A stretch of DNA of 64,000 bases. It comes from Verrucomicrobiales bacterium (GTDB taxonomy: Bacteria; Verrucomicrobiota; Verrucomicrobiia; Verrucomicrobiales; DEV007). This document shows, piece by piece, positions 18,239-26,709 of this stretch. The notes under the pieces were generated by a model, which saw only the letters and a list, made by a program, of their open reading frames with translations, had not been told where the DNA came from and did no database searches. The DNA is taken from positions 124,001 to 188,000 of the forward strand of contig JARGPI010000008.1 in assembly GCA_029213005.1 (NCBI GenBank). The letters run 5' to 3'. The first letter of the stretch is position 1. Every line of letters starts with the position of its first letter. Made by a program: the position numbers and the translations under genes.

Positions 18239-19279
18239 CTATGACGCCTCAGGCCTCAAAACTTCGTTGAGAAGCTCGACCAAAACATAAATCTCCGGAC
18301 GGTCGAGCGGCTCCGGGAGAAGCGCTTTCATCAAAAATTGACCGGAAATTTGTCCATCCGTTGAAACGACACACAACCATCGGTCGCCTTCGATCGCCAG
18401 TTGCGACGCGGTATGGCTCCGTGCATCGGTTTCCGACGCATAGACCTTCCGAATCGATTTTACAAACTGACCGACACTTTTCTCAACCGTCAAACTCTGG
18501 CTGGTAGAAAAGAGCGAAAAACCGTCTCGATCCACCACCATCATTTCCTCCATACCCACGTATTCCGAAAGAATATTGGCCAGCGCCATAAGTCGCCCTT
18601 TCAGCGAGAGATGGGAATCGATTTCCACATCGAGGGGAATTCGGTCGAGCGGCACCAGTCTTTCCTCAACCTCTTCAATTTCGACCTCCGGTTCCGGGAC
18701 CGTTTCCGGTTCCGGCTCCGTTTTGACGACATCCACCGGCTTCGCAGGCTCTGGAACCGCCACGGTTTCGGGCTCTTCCGCTGGAAGGGAAACCTCCTTC
18801 ACCACCGGATTTTCAACCACCTGAATGGGGCGTTTTTCAGGTTCGGGTTTGGCGATTAAACCGTTCTGATCGGCTTTCGCGCGAATTTCCTGCAATACTC
18901 GCAAGGCTTTGGCCGCTTCAGAAGCAAGCGATTCGATTTGATCCTCGATATCATCAAACTCATCGTCTTCGTCGATCGCAAAAGGAGACGAGATCTTTTG
19001 ATCCTCTTCGAAACTGGAAGGGTTTACCAGTACCTGAAGCGGCGAAGGAGACGGCTCAGCCGGGCGCGCCTGCGCTGCCGGTTGAAGATGGGGCGAGACC
19101 TGATTGGACTGCGGCGGCTGATTATAAACCGGTCTCGATCTCGGAATATGAATCGATGGGATATCATCAAAAATATCCTGGGCCTGCACATTTTGCTGGG
19201 AGGTTTCGGCACGACGGCGCGGAGTGAATCCGGAAACCAGATCATCCAACTCATCCTTATCTATCCACGAATCCTTCAT
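18239..19279 (-). CDS. Roadblock/LC7-like domain protein with long disordered N-terminus
   Basis: A 346-residue protein. Residues 1-215 are acidic, Pro/Glu-rich and probably disordered, with one predicted helical patch near 115-145. The last ~120 residues (from about 225) have the small alpha/beta pattern of Roadblock/LC7 proteins: LMALANILSEYVGMEEMMVVDRDGF, then SQLAIEGDRWLCVVS and a terminal helix. In bacteria such domains regulate small GTPases (MglB) or partner with NTPases. It is 6 bases downstream of a ParA-like ATPase gene, so a role as its regulator is plausible. The fold assignment is by eye. Confidence 0.55.
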   Translation of the reverse strand: MKDSWIDKDELDDLVSGFTPRRRAETSQQNVQAQDIFDDIPSIHIPRSRPVYNQPPQSNQVSPHLQPAAQARPAEPSPSPLQVLVNPSSFEEDQKISSPFAIDEDDEFDDIEDQIESLASEAAKALRVLQEIRAKADQNGLIAKPEPEKRPIQVVENPVVKEVSLPAEEPETVAVPEPAKPVDVVKTEPEPETVPEPEVEIEEVEERLVPLDRIPLDVEIDSHLSLKGRLMALANILSEYVGMEEMMVVDRDGFSLFSTSQSLTVEKSVGQFVKSIRKVYASETDARSHTASQLAIEGDRWLCVVSTDGQISGQFLMKALLPEPLDRPEIYVLVELLNEVLRPEAS

Positions 19280-19285
19280 TCAAAC

Positions 19286-20107
19286 TTAGTAATTCCGTCC
19301 GTATTGACCGCGGGAGCCCAGTCCTAATTTCGGCTCCAGTTCAGCTGACAGCTGATCGAACGCCAATGCCGGTCCTCCCGGCTGCTGGTCCAACATTCCA
19401 ACGGGAACCCCGATACGGGTCGCCTCCATTACGTCCGAGTGCTTGGGAACCACAGTATTGAATACCAATTCCTGAGGAAGTAGCTCGCGAAACTGCCGCT
19501 GATCTTCCAGAGAAACCTGATCGTAAGCGTCTGTCATGGAAAAAACGAAACCCGCGATATCCGGTTTCGCATTCCCGCCCTGATGCTTGGCGGATGCGAG
19601 CATCCGGAGCATCTGAGGCAGACTGCGAATGCAAAGTGGACCGGGATGCTCAGGGACCAGAATCATATCCATCGCCGCACAGACACTCATTCCGACCTTG
19701 CTGATGCCCGATGAGGTGTCGAAAATTATCACATCGTGTCCCAGCGACTCTATCGCACTTCGGCAGATCTTCATTCTTGCGTGGGACGACCAGGTGCCAT
19801 CCATGTCGGACAACACCTTATCCAGATTTTCACGGGTGCCGCGGGTGATCAACTCCATCTGATTCATGCAGGTACGAATCGGAAATTGAGCGATCGATTG
19901 CTCCCAGCCCGGGTTCATCAAAATATCAAACAACCCGTAACAGTCCTTGGCTTTTTCGTTCAAAGAGAAGCCAAGTCCCCCTTGCAAATCAGCATCAACG
20001 AGGAGGACGCGCCATCCCCGACGGACCAGCGAATACCCGATATTCACTGCCATTGTCGTCTTGCCCACGCCGCCTTTTTGGCTGGCTATGCCCAGAAAGA
20101 TACCCAT
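19286..20107 (-). CDS. ParA/MinD-family ATPase
   Basis: The 273-residue protein starts with the deviant Walker A box KGGVGKTT (residues 11-18), then VLLVDADLQGGLGF (switch I/A-prime) and the Walker B-like VIIFDTSSGIS. The signature lysine of the ParA/MinD class is present, so it should dimerise on ATP. It is a lone ATPase with no ParB partner and no parS-like sites nearby, so it is unlikely to be the chromosomal partition protein. The neighbours suggest positioning of some cell component, as FlhG, MipZ or CpaE do. It resembles FlhG/MinD slightly more than Soj because of DTSSG. First gene of its operon. Confidence 0.85.
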   Translation of the reverse strand: MGIFLGIASQKGGVGKTTMAVNIGYSLVRRGWRVLLVDADLQGGLGFSLNEKAKDCYGLFDILMNPGWEQSIAQFPIRTCMNQMELITRGTRENLDKVLSDMDGTWSSHARMKICRSAIESLGHDVIIFDTSSGISKVGMSVCAAMDMILVPEHPGPLCIRSLPQMLRMLASAKHQGGNAKPDIAGFVFSMTDAYDQVSLEDQRQFRELLPQELVFNTVVPKHSDVMEATRIGVPVGMLDQQPGGPALAFDQLSAELEPKLGLGSRGQYGRNY

Positions 20108-20260
20108 TTTTTCAAGAAAACCTCAATGCCTCTACAATAATGCAACGTGATTCAAGTCTATTCCATTAAGAATTCGATTTAAACACTCAAAATCGTTGTC
20201 TTCCTCTATTCCAGTTTGTATGATTAACGTTATTGAACTTAAAATCATAAATTCACCGTT

Positions 20261-21778
20261 ATGCGCAACCTTCATTCCTCATTGATAACCCTACTGCTTT
20301 TGTTAGGCATTCACAATGTTCATGCCGACATTGTGAAAATGAAAGACGGCACCAATTACGAGGGGAAAATTACCCTTCAAACCCCCGATATGATCAAGAT
20401 TGAGGTGTCAATCACCGACAAGATCAAAGAAACCAAAACACTCGGAATGCCGGATGTTTCGGAGATCATAAAAACCGCTCCGGACGACGAAATGTTCGGT
20501 AAAATTCAGACTATGGTGCCCACTCGATCACTGGTCACAGCCGATCAGTATCGCTCCATGCTGACAACCGGGCCAGAGGCTTTTCTTTCCCAGTTTGCCG
20601 GGAGTAAACACAAGGAAAAAGTCGAGGAAATCAAGAAGACCCTTGAGGAGGAACTCGATAAGGTGGAGCGCGGTAACATCAAACTGGAGGGTGAATGGTA
20701 CACCCCGCAAGACCGCAACGACTTCCCGAAATTGATCGAATCCAAAATTGTTCTCTTCCGGATGAAAAACAACGCCGCCGGTGGACGTTATTTGAATAAC
20801 ATTTCCGCGATGCGTGATTACGAGACGCTGGAGACCCGCTATTTCGGGACCCCTGCTCACGCCGAAGCGATCGCTCTCGCCCAGAGAATCCTTCCGGTTC
20901 TCGGCCAGCAGGTTCAGGGTCTGCGACGGGATGTCGATGTCAAAAACACCCAGTGGGAAGCCAGCAAAAACGCACTCAACACCGTCGACAGGCAGCGCGT
21001 CGAAGCCGCCCGTGCCCGGGAGGAAGCTCAGCTGGCCGCCGCAGTGGCCGCAGATAAGAAAGCGAAAATCAAATGGACCCGGATTAACACCCGCTCCGCC
21101 TCGGATCTGGATAGTTATATCAAGTTTGCCGGTGACGAGTACCGACGAATCAAATCTTACGACCCTAAGCTCGTAGCCGACCGTGCGGAAGCTTTGGTTA
21201 AAGTCGACAAACTGATCAAGGAAGGCGATCTCGATCGGGCCCGCGCCATGTTATCGGAGGCGGCCGCGATGCCAATCAGCACTTCCAGCAGCTCAAAGCC
21301 ACCTTCATCAAAAGGATCATCCAATTACGCCGGAGCGCTTTCTGCGAAACTGAATGAAAAAGTAGCGGATCAGAAAGAGATCGCCAAGGCAGCAGAAGAT
21401 GCCAAAAAGTCAGAAGCGCTCTCCGCAAAACTCAAAGAGAGTGAGAACAAATCCAGTCCGGAAGATCTGCTCGATGCCGTAGCCGATGCTAATGCCGATG
21501 GTGAAGAGATGCCGGAGAAACCCTCGAATGTCGACGACTTTGATCTGCTGGCAAACGCTCCCGTCGAAAAGAAAGAGGAGCCTAAAAAGGAGACCACCAA
21601 AAAGTCTAAAACTAAAACCAAAGAGAAAGCCGAGAGACGTCCCCCACCACCTCCAGCACCGGAACCATTTCCGTTTCATTTGATTGGAATCGGGCTCGCT
21701 GTGCTCGCCGGCGTCGGCATCGGAGTGATGAAAGTCCTCGGTATTGGCGGCAAGAAAGACGGCGGCTCCGACGATTAA
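20261..21778 (+). CDS. Secreted/membrane-anchored PTPDL-like protein
   Basis: The 505-residue protein has a signal peptide (about residues 1-23, ending VHA), a short beta domain reading ADIVKMKDGTNYEGKI, then long charged helical regions. Residues about 380-465 are a Lys/Glu/Pro-rich disordered segment. One membrane helix (HLIGIGLAVLAGVGIGVMKVL, about 474-494) anchors it near the C-terminus. The N-terminal pattern (V.kDG..y.G.I) matches the PTPDL-type proteins typical of Verrucomicrobia. Function is unknown; it may be a periplasmic structural or scaffold protein. A strong hairpin terminator follows. Confidence 0.65.
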   Translation: MRNLHSSLITLLLLLGIHNVHADIVKMKDGTNYEGKITLQTPDMIKIEVSITDKIKETKTLGMPDVSEIIKTAPDDEMFGKIQTMVPTRSLVTADQYRSMLTTGPEAFLSQFAGSKHKEKVEEIKKTLEEELDKVERGNIKLEGEWYTPQDRNDFPKLIESKIVLFRMKNNAAGGRYLNNISAMRDYETLETRYFGTPAHAEAIALAQRILPVLGQQVQGLRRDVDVKNTQWEASKNALNTVDRQRVEAARAREEAQLAAAVAADKKAKIKWTRINTRSASDLDSYIKFAGDEYRRIKSYDPKLVADRAEALVKVDKLIKEGDLDRARAMLSEAAAMPISTSSSSKPPSSKGSSNYAGALSAKLNEKVADQKEIAKAAEDAKKSEALSAKLKESENKSSPEDLLDAVADANADGEEMPEKPSNVDDFDLLANAPVEKKEEPKKETTKKSKTKTKEKAERRPPPPPAPEPFPFHLIGIGLAVLAGVGIGVMKVLGIGGKKDGGSDD

Positions 21779-21790
21779 TTTTCCTGGGTA

Positions 21791-21816
21791 GCGGGCCCCG
21801 TTGCAACGGGGTCCGC
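21791..21816 (+). terminator. Strong hairpin terminator after the PTPDL-like gene
   Basis: A stem of 12 pairs (21791-21802 with 21805-21816, one G-T pair) surrounds a two-base gap at the centre of CCCCGTTGCAACGGGG. It lies 12 bases past the stop codon at 21778. The tail that follows is only moderately T-rich, so it may act as a terminator or an RNA-stabilising 3-prime hairpin. Confidence 0.7.
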
Positions 21817-22133
21817 GTCCATCTTTCAATTTAAAATCGATGCCAGCCCCGTCGGCTGGTGGCTGTGGCGATCGGACACCGCGTTCCCGGTAAGTGCGGC
21901 ATGCTCCCGTTCACCACAAGGTGAAATTGGAGCAAGGAAATCGCTGCGCTGATTTCGAACTTCCCAAAAGGGGGCGCAACCATTTCGGCGTGTCGCGACT
22001 AACTAACGACGGTTTTCATGATCTGCCGACGGAGATAGATTCGATCAGCCCATCCGCCCGATTTTCGTTTAGGTTTTTGTAAGGGTAAACCTTCTCGAAT
22101 AGTCTGACAGAGATAGATTGAGCCCGTCCCAGA
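21817..22133 (+). other. Gene-free 317-bp spacer with several short hairpins
   Basis: No convincing open reading frame: the one small frame (21894-22082) has no family-like composition and no ribosome site. Compact stem-loops are visible, for example CAGCC-GGCTG (21844-21858) and TTCACC-GGTGAA (21910-21925). The first half is more GC-rich than other spacers nearby. It could hold a small RNA upstream of the TetR gene, or just the leader of that gene. Confidence 0.3.
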
Positions 22134-22718
22134 ATGATACCGAAGAAATCTCCAGCTAGATGCCGCCTACTCGAAACCGCCTCCCGGCTGTTTCAAAAAA
22201 GAGGGTACTCAGAAGTCGGCATTGATGAAATCATCGAAGAATCACAAACCGCCAAAGCGACTTTTTACCGGCACTTCCCTTCCAAAGACAAACTGGTCGA
22301 AGCGTGGCTCTGCGCTATTCACGACAACTCAGAAGAGCGTCAGGAAAAAATTATCAATGCCGAAGGCTGTCCGGTTCAAAAGATTGCGAACGCCTTCGAC
22401 GGGCTCAGTGACTACATGATTGCTCACGATTTTCGCGGATGCCCCTACTCAAACAGTTGTGCCGTAACCGAATCGGGCAACGAACTAATCCGGCAGCAAA
22501 TCGAACGACACAAAGAGTCGACCCGACAGTTTTTCCATCGCATCAGCCAGTGTATTTTGGAAGTGCGAAACGAGGCCAACCTCCTTGGAGACCGAATTTT
22601 CATCCTCTATTCCGGCGCCACAACCGAAGCCCAAAATCTTCGCGATCTTTGGCCAATTGAAACAGCCAAAGGGGCAGCTCTGGATCTTTGCGAGATGGCG
22701 AAAAGTCCCGCAGCTTAA
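22134..22718 (+). CDS. TetR/AcrR-family transcriptional regulator
   Basis: The 194-residue protein has a TetR helix-turn-helix at residues about 10-56 (RLLETASRLFQKRGYSEVGIDEI, then AKATFYRHFPSKDKLV). The ligand domain carries FRGCPYSNSCAV, a pattern seen in TetR proteins of the redox/xenobiotic-responsive type. Such proteins repress adjacent genes until an inducer binds. The tspO-like gene 42 bases downstream on the same strand is the natural candidate partner. Confidence 0.9.
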   Translation: MIPKKSPARCRLLETASRLFQKRGYSEVGIDEIIEESQTAKATFYRHFPSKDKLVEAWLCAIHDNSEERQEKIINAEGCPVQKIANAFDGLSDYMIAHDFRGCPYSNSCAVTESGNELIRQQIERHKESTRQFFHRISQCILEVRNEANLLGDRIFILYSGATTEAQNLRDLWPIETAKGAALDLCEMAKSPAA

Positions 22719-22760
22719 ATAGTTTACTCCGGTTTCGCTCTACGAAACGTAGTTAGCTTT

Positions 22761-23231
22761 GTGAAATTTTTAATTCCCATCGGTTGCGCTCTTGCCTGTC
22801 TGGCTCTCGGATTTCTATCTGGCTTTTCAACTTTCGAATCGATCGAAGGTTGGTATTCAACTCTGAAGAAACCTTCATTTAATCCGCCGAACTGGATTTT
22901 CGGTCCTGTCTGGAGCGTGCTTTATCTGGCGATGGGAATTGCGGTCGGATTGATCGCCAATTTAGGACTGTCTCATCCCGGCGTAAAATTAGCACTCACA
23001 CTTTTCGCGATCCAGATGCTGTTCAATGTGATATGGACACCGGTCTTTTTCGGTATGCACCAGATTCTCGCCGCACTGGTCATAATCGTTCTGTTGTGGA
23101 CTGCTATTCTGATCTGTATGATTAAATTTTTCAAACTGCGTCGACTATCCGGTTGGTTGCTAGTTCCCTACCTTCTCTGGGTCTCCTTTGCCACGGTGCT
23201 GAACGCCAGTTTATGGATTCTCAACGCCTAA
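22761..23231 (+). CDS. tspO: TspO/MBR-family membrane protein
   Basis: The 156-residue protein has five membrane helices and the family hallmarks WYSTLKKPSFNPPNWIFGPVWSVLYLAMGIA. TspO proteins bind tetrapyrroles such as protoporphyrin IX and take part in stress or light/oxygen responses; length is exactly normal. The start is GTG. It follows the TetR gene closely, suggesting co-transcription. Its stop converges with the nuclease gene. Confidence 0.93.
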   Translation: MKFLIPIGCALACLALGFLSGFSTFESIEGWYSTLKKPSFNPPNWIFGPVWSVLYLAMGIAVGLIANLGLSHPGVKLALTLFAIQMLFNVIWTPVFFGMHQILAALVIIVLLWTAILICMIKFFKLRRLSGWLLVPYLLWVSFATVLNASLWILNA

Positions 23232-25390
23232 TCAATTTGCGATCTCTTCTCGTTGATTTTCAGGAGAATCTGAGCCGCAGCCTTAGCATCGCACAGCGCC
23301 CGATGGTGATCGTTCAATTCGATACCGAACTCCCGACACAGGTTTGCTAAACTATAGGATTGGAAACCCGGAAAATAGCGGCGAGTCTCCACCACTGTGC
23401 AAAAGGTTGGCATTCGAAGGTCCTGCTCAAGACGCCGGAACTCCTCCCGGAGAAAACCGAAATCAAATCTGACACGATGAGCGGCAAAAACCCCGTCACC
23501 GAGGAATGAGCGGAAATCATCGGCAATTTCGCCGAATCGGGGTGCCCCTTCGACCATTTCGTTGGTAATACCGGTCAGGCTGATAATCTTCGCGGGAATC
23601 TTTCGCTCTGGGTTAATCAGAGATGACCATTCCGCGATTATTTCGCCGTTTTTAATCTTCACCGCTCCTATCTCCGTCACTCTTTGCCAGGATGGATTAC
23701 CGCCGGTTGTTTCCACATCAACCACCACATATTCCTGATCGGGATCAACTGCCCACTGAATCCGCGCGACCTCCACCACAAATCCAGCACGCCGCAGCCT
23801 TTCCATCTGAGCCAATTGATGGCGCTGAATTTGGTCTCCCTCCGATTTGATCTCGACCAGTCTCACTGAGTCATCCTCGAAAACGAGCAAATCAGGAAAC
23901 CCGCTCCGAGTCCCTCTGAAGTTTTTCACCATATCACGTAAAACCAGCCCGAGTGAACCTTCGGGCGAACATCTAATCAGCTGCCGGGCGACTTCAAACA
24001 GCCGGGAATCCGGGTACAAAAGGATATTAGGCATCGTCTCCATTTGCGGGACGATCATCTCGATCTGCCGCTCAATCCAACCTGGCTCGACGAACTGAAG
24101 CAAACGATTCTCTATTTCTTCCCTATTTTCATTATAGAAAGATTCGGAATCGAGTCCGGCGGGTAGCTTATCAAAGTCATTGTGAATCGCAGGATTTTCC
24201 CCGTCGAAAAGCAGATCCCAGAAGACAACGCCAAACAATTGGGTCCAAACCACATTTTCGACATGAAAAGCTTTAGCCCCCTGTCGACCAAACCACGAAA
24301 CCGCAGCCAGTTCCGGATAATCCCGCCCGGATTCATCCAGTTTCAGTACCTCCGCTCCACGCAACACTTCGGTTAATCTACCTACCTTGCGTTTGCCGAA
24401 TTTCCTCTCGAAGAAATCCTCCGCAAAAATCAGCTCTTCATCACATGACGGATTATCTATTAACCGAACCAGCAAACCTTCAGCATGATCCCGATCTCCC
24501 AACTGATACAACAAACGAACCGTTCTCTCCGTAGCGGGATACGTTTCCGATTGTCGGTATACCTTCAGCGCCAGCGCAGGGTCCAGATTCCGTTCCACCT
24601 CGCGGCCTAATCGATAAATTTCCCGATTCCGGGCCAACTCGACTTCGGAATGATTCACCTTCGGCCAGTCCTCCGCTTCCTCTACCAAATTCATTAACTC
24701 GGTTGGGGCGCATTCTTTGATGCGACTCCTAACACAGCGATAATGAAATGCCGCGGATGCTATTTCCCGGGATGAGAACCGGGCTGTCGCCCGCGAGGAA
24801 ATCTTGCGGGTTTTCAGTAAACCCAAATCCCTCAGTGCAATTGCTGTCAAGCTCCCCTCAAGTCTCCCGAAGTAGAGAAAAAAGAGGTATTCGACATCCC
24901 GGGTTCTGCTGATCACCACACCGTCGGGTGTCAGAGGCTTTTTACCGACAAAGGATATATCAAAAGCCGGCAGCATTGTCTCTATCAGTTGAGACTTCTT
25001 CAACGATGACAGGCCTCCTTTGGTCGGCAATAGGTCCCGAGCCAATCCAATCAGGTCCGGCTTTGATAGTGTGGCCAGATAGCCAGAGCAGTCATCCTGA
25101 CTAACACAACGGATCAGTCCCGCGTCCCGAAGCTGTTCGATCGTTCCCGTCAAATCGGAGATTTCATCATACCCGATTTTATCAACCCGAAATACCTTAC
25201 CTTTGCGGTTCACCAACCGAACGAAGAGACATTGCGCATCAGTATCGAGAGAACGAAATACTTCGATAAAATTGAGGTGACAGTCTTCAAGCAATACCCG
25301 ATTGGAGGTCGAAACAAAATCGAGCACCTCAAAAAAATGATCAAGGTAATATAGCTTTGTCAGTTCCTGTTTACGTGTTTTTGTCAACAC
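23228..25390 (-). CDS. FAN1-like VRR-NUC nuclease fused to a DnaQ-type 3'-5' exonuclease
   Basis: A 720-residue protein. The N-terminal part includes a SAP-like stretch (LSKPDLIGLARDL...SLKKSQLIETML, about 105-140) and a helical region like bacterial FAN1. A VRR-NUC domain follows at about 490-548, with the PD-(D/E)xK residues in FPDLLVFEDDSVRLVEIKSEGDQ. Residues about 553-716 form a DEDDh exonuclease: VDVETTGG (ExoI), AHRVRFDFGFL (ExoII) and HHRALCDAKA (ExoIII), all catalytic residues intact. FAN1 cleaves branched DNA and removes interstrand crosslinks; the fused exonuclease could trim the products. The usual bacterial FAN1 ends after VRR-NUC. Confidence 0.85.
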   Translation of the reverse strand: MLTKTRKQELTKLYYLDHFFEVLDFVSTSNRVLLEDCHLNFIEVFRSLDTDAQCLFVRLVNRKGKVFRVDKIGYDEISDLTGTIEQLRDAGLIRCVSQDDCSGYLATLSKPDLIGLARDLLPTKGGLSSLKKSQLIETMLPAFDISFVGKKPLTPDGVVISRTRDVEYLFFLYFGRLEGSLTAIALRDLGLLKTRKISSRATARFSSREIASAAFHYRCVRSRIKECAPTELMNLVEEAEDWPKVNHSEVELARNREIYRLGREVERNLDPALALKVYRQSETYPATERTVRLLYQLGDRDHAEGLLVRLIDNPSCDEELIFAEDFFERKFGKRKVGRLTEVLRGAEVLKLDESGRDYPELAAVSWFGRQGAKAFHVENVVWTQLFGVVFWDLLFDGENPAIHNDFDKLPAGLDSESFYNENREEIENRLLQFVEPGWIERQIEMIVPQMETMPNILLYPDSRLFEVARQLIRCSPEGSLGLVLRDMVKNFRGTRSGFPDLLVFEDDSVRLVEIKSEGDQIQRHQLAQMERLRRAGFVVEVARIQWAVDPDQEYVVVDVETTGGNPSWQRVTEIGAVKIKNGEIIAEWSSLINPERKIPAKIISLTGITNEMVEGAPRFGEIADDFRSFLGDGVFAAHRVRFDFGFLREEFRRLEQDLRMPTFCTVVETRRYFPGFQSYSLANLCREFGIELNDHHRALCDAKAAAQILLKINEKRSQID

Positions 25391-25422
25391 CTACTGATAT
25401 ACCCATTTTTCCGGTAAGGCAC

Positions 25423-25457
25423 AAAAAAACCGGGATCTATTCCAAGACCCCGGTTTT
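25423..25457 (-). terminator. Rho-independent terminator of the glutamine synthetase gene
   Basis: Read on the minus strand, a perfect 9-bp stem (25449-25457 with 25426-25434, AAAACCGGG/CCCGGTTTT) with a 14-base loop is followed by a run of seven T. It lies just after the glnII stop (25478) and separates it from the FAN1-like gene start (25390). Confidence 0.93.
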
Positions 25458-25477
25458 GAGTAAATTCGGTATTCGAA

Positions 25478-26488
25478 TTAAGCGACCTCTGAGATCGTCT
25501 GAGAAACACGGGCAACGATCCGGTAAGGATCTCCCTGTGAGTTCGGACGACGGTCTTCGAGGTATCCCTTGTAGCCGTTGTTCACGAATGAGTGAGGAAC
25601 CCGGATAGAGGCTCCGCGGTCGGCGATACCATAGCTGAATTGATCGATCGACTGAGTCTCGTGAAGACCGGTCAGACGAAGGTGGTTGTCGGGACCGTAA
25701 GCAGCGATGTGCTCGTCACGGTTTTTCTCGAATTGAGCCATAAGCGTTTCGAAGTACTCTTTACCACCCTCTTCACGAAGTCTTTCGGTAGAGAAGTTAC
25801 AGTGCATTCCTGAACCGTTCCAGTCACCCTGCCAAGGCTTACAGTGATATTCGACAACAACGCCGTATTTTTCACAAACTCTCTGAAGGATGTAGCGAGC
25901 TACCCAGATTTGGTCGCAAGCGGTTGCTGATCCTTTTCCGAATACTTGAAATTCCCACTGACCTTTAGCCACCTCAGCGTTGATCCCTTCGTGGTTAATT
26001 CCTGCATCGAGACAGATGTCAAGATGTTCCTCAACGATTTGGCGGGCGATATCACCCACGTTTTCGTAGCCTACACCGGTGTAGTATTCACCCTGAGGCG
26101 CTGGGTATCCATCCTCGGGCCAACCGAGAGGGCGGCCATCCTGATAGAGGAAATACTCCTGCTCAAGACCAATCCAGAGACCTGGATCTTCAGGAATCGT
26201 AGCGCGGGAATTAGATGGGTGCGGGTCGCCGTTAGGCAACATAACTTCGCACATGACGAGAAATCCGTTCCGGCGGGTTGAATCCGGATAGAGTGCGACC
26301 GGCTTCAAAATACAATCCGAGTCACTTCCGTCCGCTTGTTGGGTCGAGCTACCGTCAAATCCCCATTCAGGAAGATCTTCCAGCGACAGAGAATCTGCGT
26401 CGCCGTCCATGATCTTAGTTTTTCCACGGATATTAGCGACAGGCTCATATCCATCGAGCCAGAGGTATTCCAGTTTCAGTTTAGCCAT
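25478..26488 (-). CDS. glnII: Type II (eukaryote-like) glutamine synthetase
   Basis: The 336-residue enzyme condenses glutamate and ammonia with ATP. It belongs to the short GSII class: LEYLWLDGYEPVANIRGKTK at the start, EWGFDGSSTQQADGSDSD, then GLEQEYFLY, and the catalytic loop WNGSGMHCNFS. Bacterial GSI would be about 470 residues and show an adenylylation site, which is absent here. GSII is best known from eukaryotes, rhizobia, streptomycetes and some PVC and other bacteria. Single gene with its own terminator; no PII or regulator gene adjacent. Confidence 0.95.
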   Translation of the reverse strand: MAKLKLEYLWLDGYEPVANIRGKTKIMDGDADSLSLEDLPEWGFDGSSTQQADGSDSDCILKPVALYPDSTRRNGFLVMCEVMLPNGDPHPSNSRATIPEDPGLWIGLEQEYFLYQDGRPLGWPEDGYPAPQGEYYTGVGYENVGDIARQIVEEHLDICLDAGINHEGINAEVAKGQWEFQVFGKGSATACDQIWVARYILQRVCEKYGVVVEYHCKPWQGDWNGSGMHCNFSTERLREEGGKEYFETLMAQFEKNRDEHIAAYGPDNHLRLTGLHETQSIDQFSYGIADRGASIRVPHSFVNNGYKGYLEDRRPNSQGDPYRIVARVSQTISEVA

Positions 26489-26709
26489 TTTTTAATGATG
26501 TTTTTGTTTTGGTTCGGAGCCCTCTACCACACTATCTTCTAATCGACAAGCGACCGAGAACCCCAGGTTACGTTTGCGGGAACTGAAGAAAGCAACTTGC
26601 ATGCCAACTTTCAATCAAATTCCCGCATAATTGGGATCAATTGGTTTGAATTTCAGTAATTATTCGCATTGCTGAAGTCGCTGTAATTTTTTCTACCCGC
26701 GACTTGTTT

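Noticed and set aside
19286..20107. Chromosome partition parA
   Set aside because: No parB or parS sites nearby and neighbours are a Roadblock-like and an unknown protein, so a positioning role is more likely.
21894..22082. Small ORF of 62 residues in the spacer before tetR
   Set aside because: No ribosome site, biased composition and no family resemblance; it overlaps hairpins.
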